DNA of 64,000 nucleotides, taken from Leucaena leucocephala (taxonomy: Eukaryota; Streptophyta; Magnoliopsida; Fabales; Fabaceae). Numbering within the stretch: the stretch's first letter is position 1; each line of letters opens with the position of its first letter. This document shows positions 60,401-64,000 of the stretch, one piece after another. Below the pieces are notes generated by a model. It was not told where the DNA came from and searched no databases. It was given only the letters and a program-made list of their open reading frames with translations. The DNA is taken from NCBI GenBank assembly GCA_037074615.1, contig CM073538.1, forward strand, positions 21,353,068 to 21,417,067, in the 5' to 3' direction. The position numbers and the translations under genes were made by a program.

Positions 60401-63206
60401 ACACTCAGGAGGAAATAATTTCTAAAATGAAATTTAATTAGTACTATTTACTAAGTGCAGATAAAGGCGTAAAAAAGAATGCCGCAGTCCATTAATCATG
60501 AGATGTTATTCTATCAAAGGTGGTATGAAAGAATGCTAGAAAAGCAGAACTTATAATCTACAAAACATCAAGAGCTGTGTGCTTCAAAGCAAAGAATCGT
60601 AACATGAGCTAAAAAGGAAAGAAAATAGCCTTAAATAAAAAGAAGAAGAAAATAGTAGCCACCATGTTGCACTTGAACCCCTAGGATGGCTGGGTTCAAG
60701 CTTGATCAGCTTCCCAGCAATTTCACTCTTGTTCAAAGCACGAAGAGCAGCTTCTGCAGCTCGCACATCATAAAACTCTATAAATTTGTCATAATTCATT
60801 TCTGGAGATTCATAAATCTGCAAACAAAAATAATATTATGCTCATGCCATCTTAGTAAAGAAACAGCAAAAATGGCCAAAATAACAGTGATCAACTTACG
60901 TCTTTGATTTCTCCATAAAATCCAAAAATTTGTAGAATTTCATCATGTGAAACAGAAGAATCAAGTCCTGATAGAAGCAATGAACCATGGCTAATATCCT
61001 TCACTGGAGCATTTACCTAACACATAAGCAAGATGCATTCATAAGCAACGCATCAAATATAAGAATAAGAAGCAACCAAGTGGCATTATGATAGGACTAC
61101 TAAGAGATTATGATAAGAATAGTACCATCTATCTAAATATGGAATGGGCATTATTCCTGCAGCAAATGTGGCTAGCAATCTTACCTTTGGTATCGAATAA
61201 TGTATGTCAAGTTTCCTAGACCTCAATGATCTGTTTTGAAGAGCTTTCATTGCATTTTGTGCAGCTCTTATATCATAATAAGAAATCATAACAAATCCCC
61301 GATGCTTGCAAGCAGTATAAGCGGTTCGGACATCACCATATTGCTGTCACAACAAACAACAAAATTGCATTTTTTACATGATTCAAGGCCTAAAATACTT
61401 CCTAAGAATATTAACATAACATCTACCAACATAAAACAATAAAGATGCACCTGAAAGAGAGCCTTCAGCTCAGAATCTTCGACATTGCTGTTGATGTTTC
61501 TAACAAATAGTGTTCTAGAAGGGTTTTCACCAAAAAGAAGTTTCTCTTTGAAGCCTCCACAGCAACCAAGATCTCCATCTGGACCGCTGGTCATTTTCCC
61601 TGAAGTTAGATGTTCGTCACCTTCTAGCTCCATGCCTCCACCACTGCTAAACAGATCAAAATCTTCCATGTCATCGCCAGTTTTGGCAAGAATATTGGAT
61701 CCTAAGTCATCAGTGACACCAGAAAATAGATCATCTTCATCAGGAAGGAGATTTCCAATAGTGTCAGCCTCAATTTCTTCAAGAGATTTGTATGGTTCCT
61801 CGTCAGGAAGGGAACCAACAGTAACAGGCTGTTGAGGCAGAACATAATTTTCCGCTAACCTCACTACACCAAGATATGCGTATCAAACACATAAGATGGT
61901 ATACTCTTGGAAAAATCAGAAATTTGAAAAAGGAACAACCAAAAAAGAAAACAATTTCATGTTTATTGTTTCATGGGTCACGGGTAGCGCCTTCTTTATT
62001 CTGCTCCATTAGGAAAAATAATCAGCACCTAATATTCTCATTTTTAATACGCAAGCAAACTAATAACAAGTACTTCTTTCTAAAAAAGCATCAGAGTTTA
62101 TTGAAGATGCTGTAATCCTACCATACAGTTCTAGTACTTAGCGTGCATTAGAACAAGATCTTACGCTTCCGGGTAAATATCTCGGATAGTGAGCTTGAGA
62201 ATAAACTACTTTCACAGGAGGCAGCATTGGTGATGATCTTATTGCCAATTAAACCATATGGGTTAGATGCTGGCTGCATACGCACATTAGACTGAGATCT
62301 GGGATGATGATTTAATGCTTCCTTGGAGGATTTAAACATATCAACATTGCCTTCTTCACCAACATGCAGCTTTTCAATGGTTGCTCCAGACAGACCTGTC
62401 GATGACTTTGACCAGCCAGTCTTTGCACTAATTTCCCCAGGTGACAAAGCATTCAAAATGCTGCCAGGTGACGCTACTATTCCATTCTTTCCTAAAAAAA
62501 TAAAATAAAAATAATATTGCAGAACACACTTTTTTCAGTAGATTATTGGATATTCTCCATATGCACTAATTACTGCCAAATTTATGCTTACACACAAGAA
62601 TATGGATACTAGGATACAGACATATAAAAGGGGAGTGGGGACTGGGGAACATGCTAAAAGCAACAAAGTCTGGATAACAGTTATTTGCAAAATACATATC
62701 CGATCTACAATCCAGCGGAGTACACCATCAAAACTCGTGACTCTTCAAATGATCCCACCCATACAAAAAATAATGAGTAAAACACCAAGGATAAGAATTA
62801 TACGTGCATTGAAAAGCAGTATTGCAGTATGGTCCAGAGAAAAGTTATTCAATATTATGGAATCACAACAATAATGACTTGCCAGATTCTAGACTGGAGG
62901 TTTGATGTGAGCAAACCAATGTAAGACTTTGAACAAAATACAAGCCGGTTGATACTCACCTTGATGGTAGTGGTCATGAATAGATCTTGGCCTCTCCAAT
63001 CCGGCATTTTTCTGCCCAATAGAAGTTCAAGATGGGTTTAAAAACCAGCAGGTCCAGAAGGCTAAGACATTGAGGATATATGAAATAACTTGATCAAACT
63101 AACATTATAAAGATAGGACGATAAATACCTCAGAGAAAAACGAAATGTCATCAAAAAAGTGTGATGAGGCAGAGACAGCCCTTTGATCCATTATTTCAGA
63201 AGGCAT
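57423..63206 (-). CDS. AML1: MEI2-like RNA-binding protein (AML1/AML4 type), 14 coding exons, 944 aa
   Basis: RNA-binding protein of the MEI2-like family, which in Arabidopsis supports meiosis and vegetative growth. Coding exons (minus): 63206-63129, 63011-62960, 62491-62165, 61863-61451, 61343-61185, 61016-60900, 60817-60663, 60371-60289, 60191-59850, 59597-58964, 58557-58473, 58387-58319, 58212-58033, 57563-57423. All phases agree and the frame is open throughout. RRM1 spans about 269-340 (TLFVRNINSNVEDSELKALF, KHRGFVMISYYD), RRM2 about 354-427 (KFIEFYDVRAAEAALRAL), and the MEI2-specific C-terminal RRM3 about 775-870 (TTLMIKNIPNKYTSKMLLAA ... NKCNVGYAFINM). The start MPSEIMDQR and end GANIRLRPGKTRA are clade features. 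Intron 11 has a GC donor. At5g61960 (AML1), near Arabidopsis LFY, is the likely counterpart. Confidence 0.93.
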
Positions 63207-64000
63207 CCTCTTCCTCAGAGTCTTGAGAGTGGGCAAAGAGAAAAAATCACTGAAAAGCTCTTGACTTGCTGGCTTTATTCAGCATTTACTACCCTCTCGT
63301 CTGTTGAAGATTTGAAGTCGGCTGTATAAAAACAGGGTCAGATGAGAATAAACATTGTAACGCGTCACAAAACTGCTATTAGAGGGGAGAAAATCCAAGT
63401 TCATCTCGGACCCCGAAAGTTTCATCAGTCTTAACTATTAAGAACTAAGACGTGATTGATCCTTTTCAACATCCTCCAACCCACCAAAAAAAATGAAGAC
63501 TTATTAAAATTCTGCGAAAGCTGCTTCCTGAATTCTAAGTCTTAACGGTATAATTAAGCGAGATTGCAATAAAATTAGTTAAAAAAATTCAACTAAATAC
63601 CTCCATAAAGAAAAAAGGAGGAGGAGGAGGACACCGAGTAAATAAGAAAACTCGCTGCTTACCTAACAACAACCTAACTCGGCTTAGCCATTTATTAGCG
63701 AAGAAAATGTAGAAAACTAATCTAGAATCATCAACAAAAAGGAGTAAATTCCTAATCAGCTGAACGCAAAGAACCCCCTTACGGAGAGCTCTCTTTTTCT
63801 TTAATAACAAACAAAACCGCATCTATCTCAAGTTTACGGTAATCCGGCTCCGTTTTGGCAGCAACTGAAGCAGATAGAAGGACAATTTTGCAAGAAAAGC
63901 CTCAAACGTTGACGGATCAGATGCAAAAACCCATATTTTCAGATGGAAGAAATAGTGATATGCATAGAACAGGTTATAAATTTTATAATAAAATCAAAAT
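63207..64000 (-). promoter_or_regulatory. Leader and promoter region of the MEI2-like gene
   Basis: Upstream of the ATG at 63206 no other gene is seen. Members of this clade usually have a 5' UTR intron; a leader exon could lie near 63780-63900, but I cannot place it. A 77-codon ORF at 63589-63822 has no recognisable motif. Confidence 0.35.

Noticed and set aside
61485..61835. 116-codon plus-strand ORF
   Set aside because: Antisense shadow of MEI2-like exon 4.
1..64000. Autonomous retrotransposon or viral integration
   Set aside because: No reverse transcriptase, integrase, gag or viral-like ORF was seen in any frame.

Overview
The window is nuclear DNA of a flowering plant, most likely a woody eudicot. 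Genes carry GT-AG introns, intergenic DNA is very AT-rich and full of short MITE- and SINE-like repeats, and the centre holds an intact FLORICAULA/LEAFY gene. I cannot name the species. No rRNA or tRNA gene, CRISPR array, viral insertion or reverse-transcriptase ORF was recognised.

Layout, left to right. 1-807 (+): 3' half of a carbonyl-reductase-type SDR. 1886-2793 (+): broken At4g14100-like gene. About 3195-4740: element with long terminal inverted repeats. 4934-6124 (-): intact thylakoid rubredoxin RBD1. 6988-10538 (-): 5' half of an IRX10-L/GUT1 xylan glycosyltransferase followed by the 3' end of a transaldolase gene, both dead. 11-18 kb: AT-rich DNA, SINE-like repeats and a broken PPR gene. 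20-23.6 kb: three copies of one MITE-like family, then the LFY promoter. 23722-25660 (+): LFY, three exons, 403 codons. 25.9-35 kb: repeats and gene-poor DNA. 35463-37220 (-): group X ERF. 41667-46066 (-): BON1-type copine lacking its vWA core. 48265-49783 (-): broken DCD-domain gene. 52369-56046 (-): broken coiled-coil WD40 gene. 57423-63206 (-): MEI2-like gene, 14 exons, 944 codons, all splice phases consistent.

Two themes tie this together. First, gene content matches the Arabidopsis LFY segment of chromosome 5 as I remember it: SDR, GUT1, LFY, an ERF, BON1, a DCD protein and AML1. This appears to be deep conserved microsynteny. Second, about half of the genes are dead in place, with stops, frameshifts and internal deletions, while SDR, RBD1, LFY, the ERF and the MEI2-like gene read cleanly. 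That mosaic is what fractionation of one duplicated block after polyploidy would leave. It predicts intact copies of GUT1, transaldolase, BON1, DCD, WD40 and the At4g14100-like gene elsewhere in the genome.

The genes are independent transcription units, not a pathway. LFY (floral identity) and the MEI2-like gene (meiosis and growth) are the likely developmental regulators.
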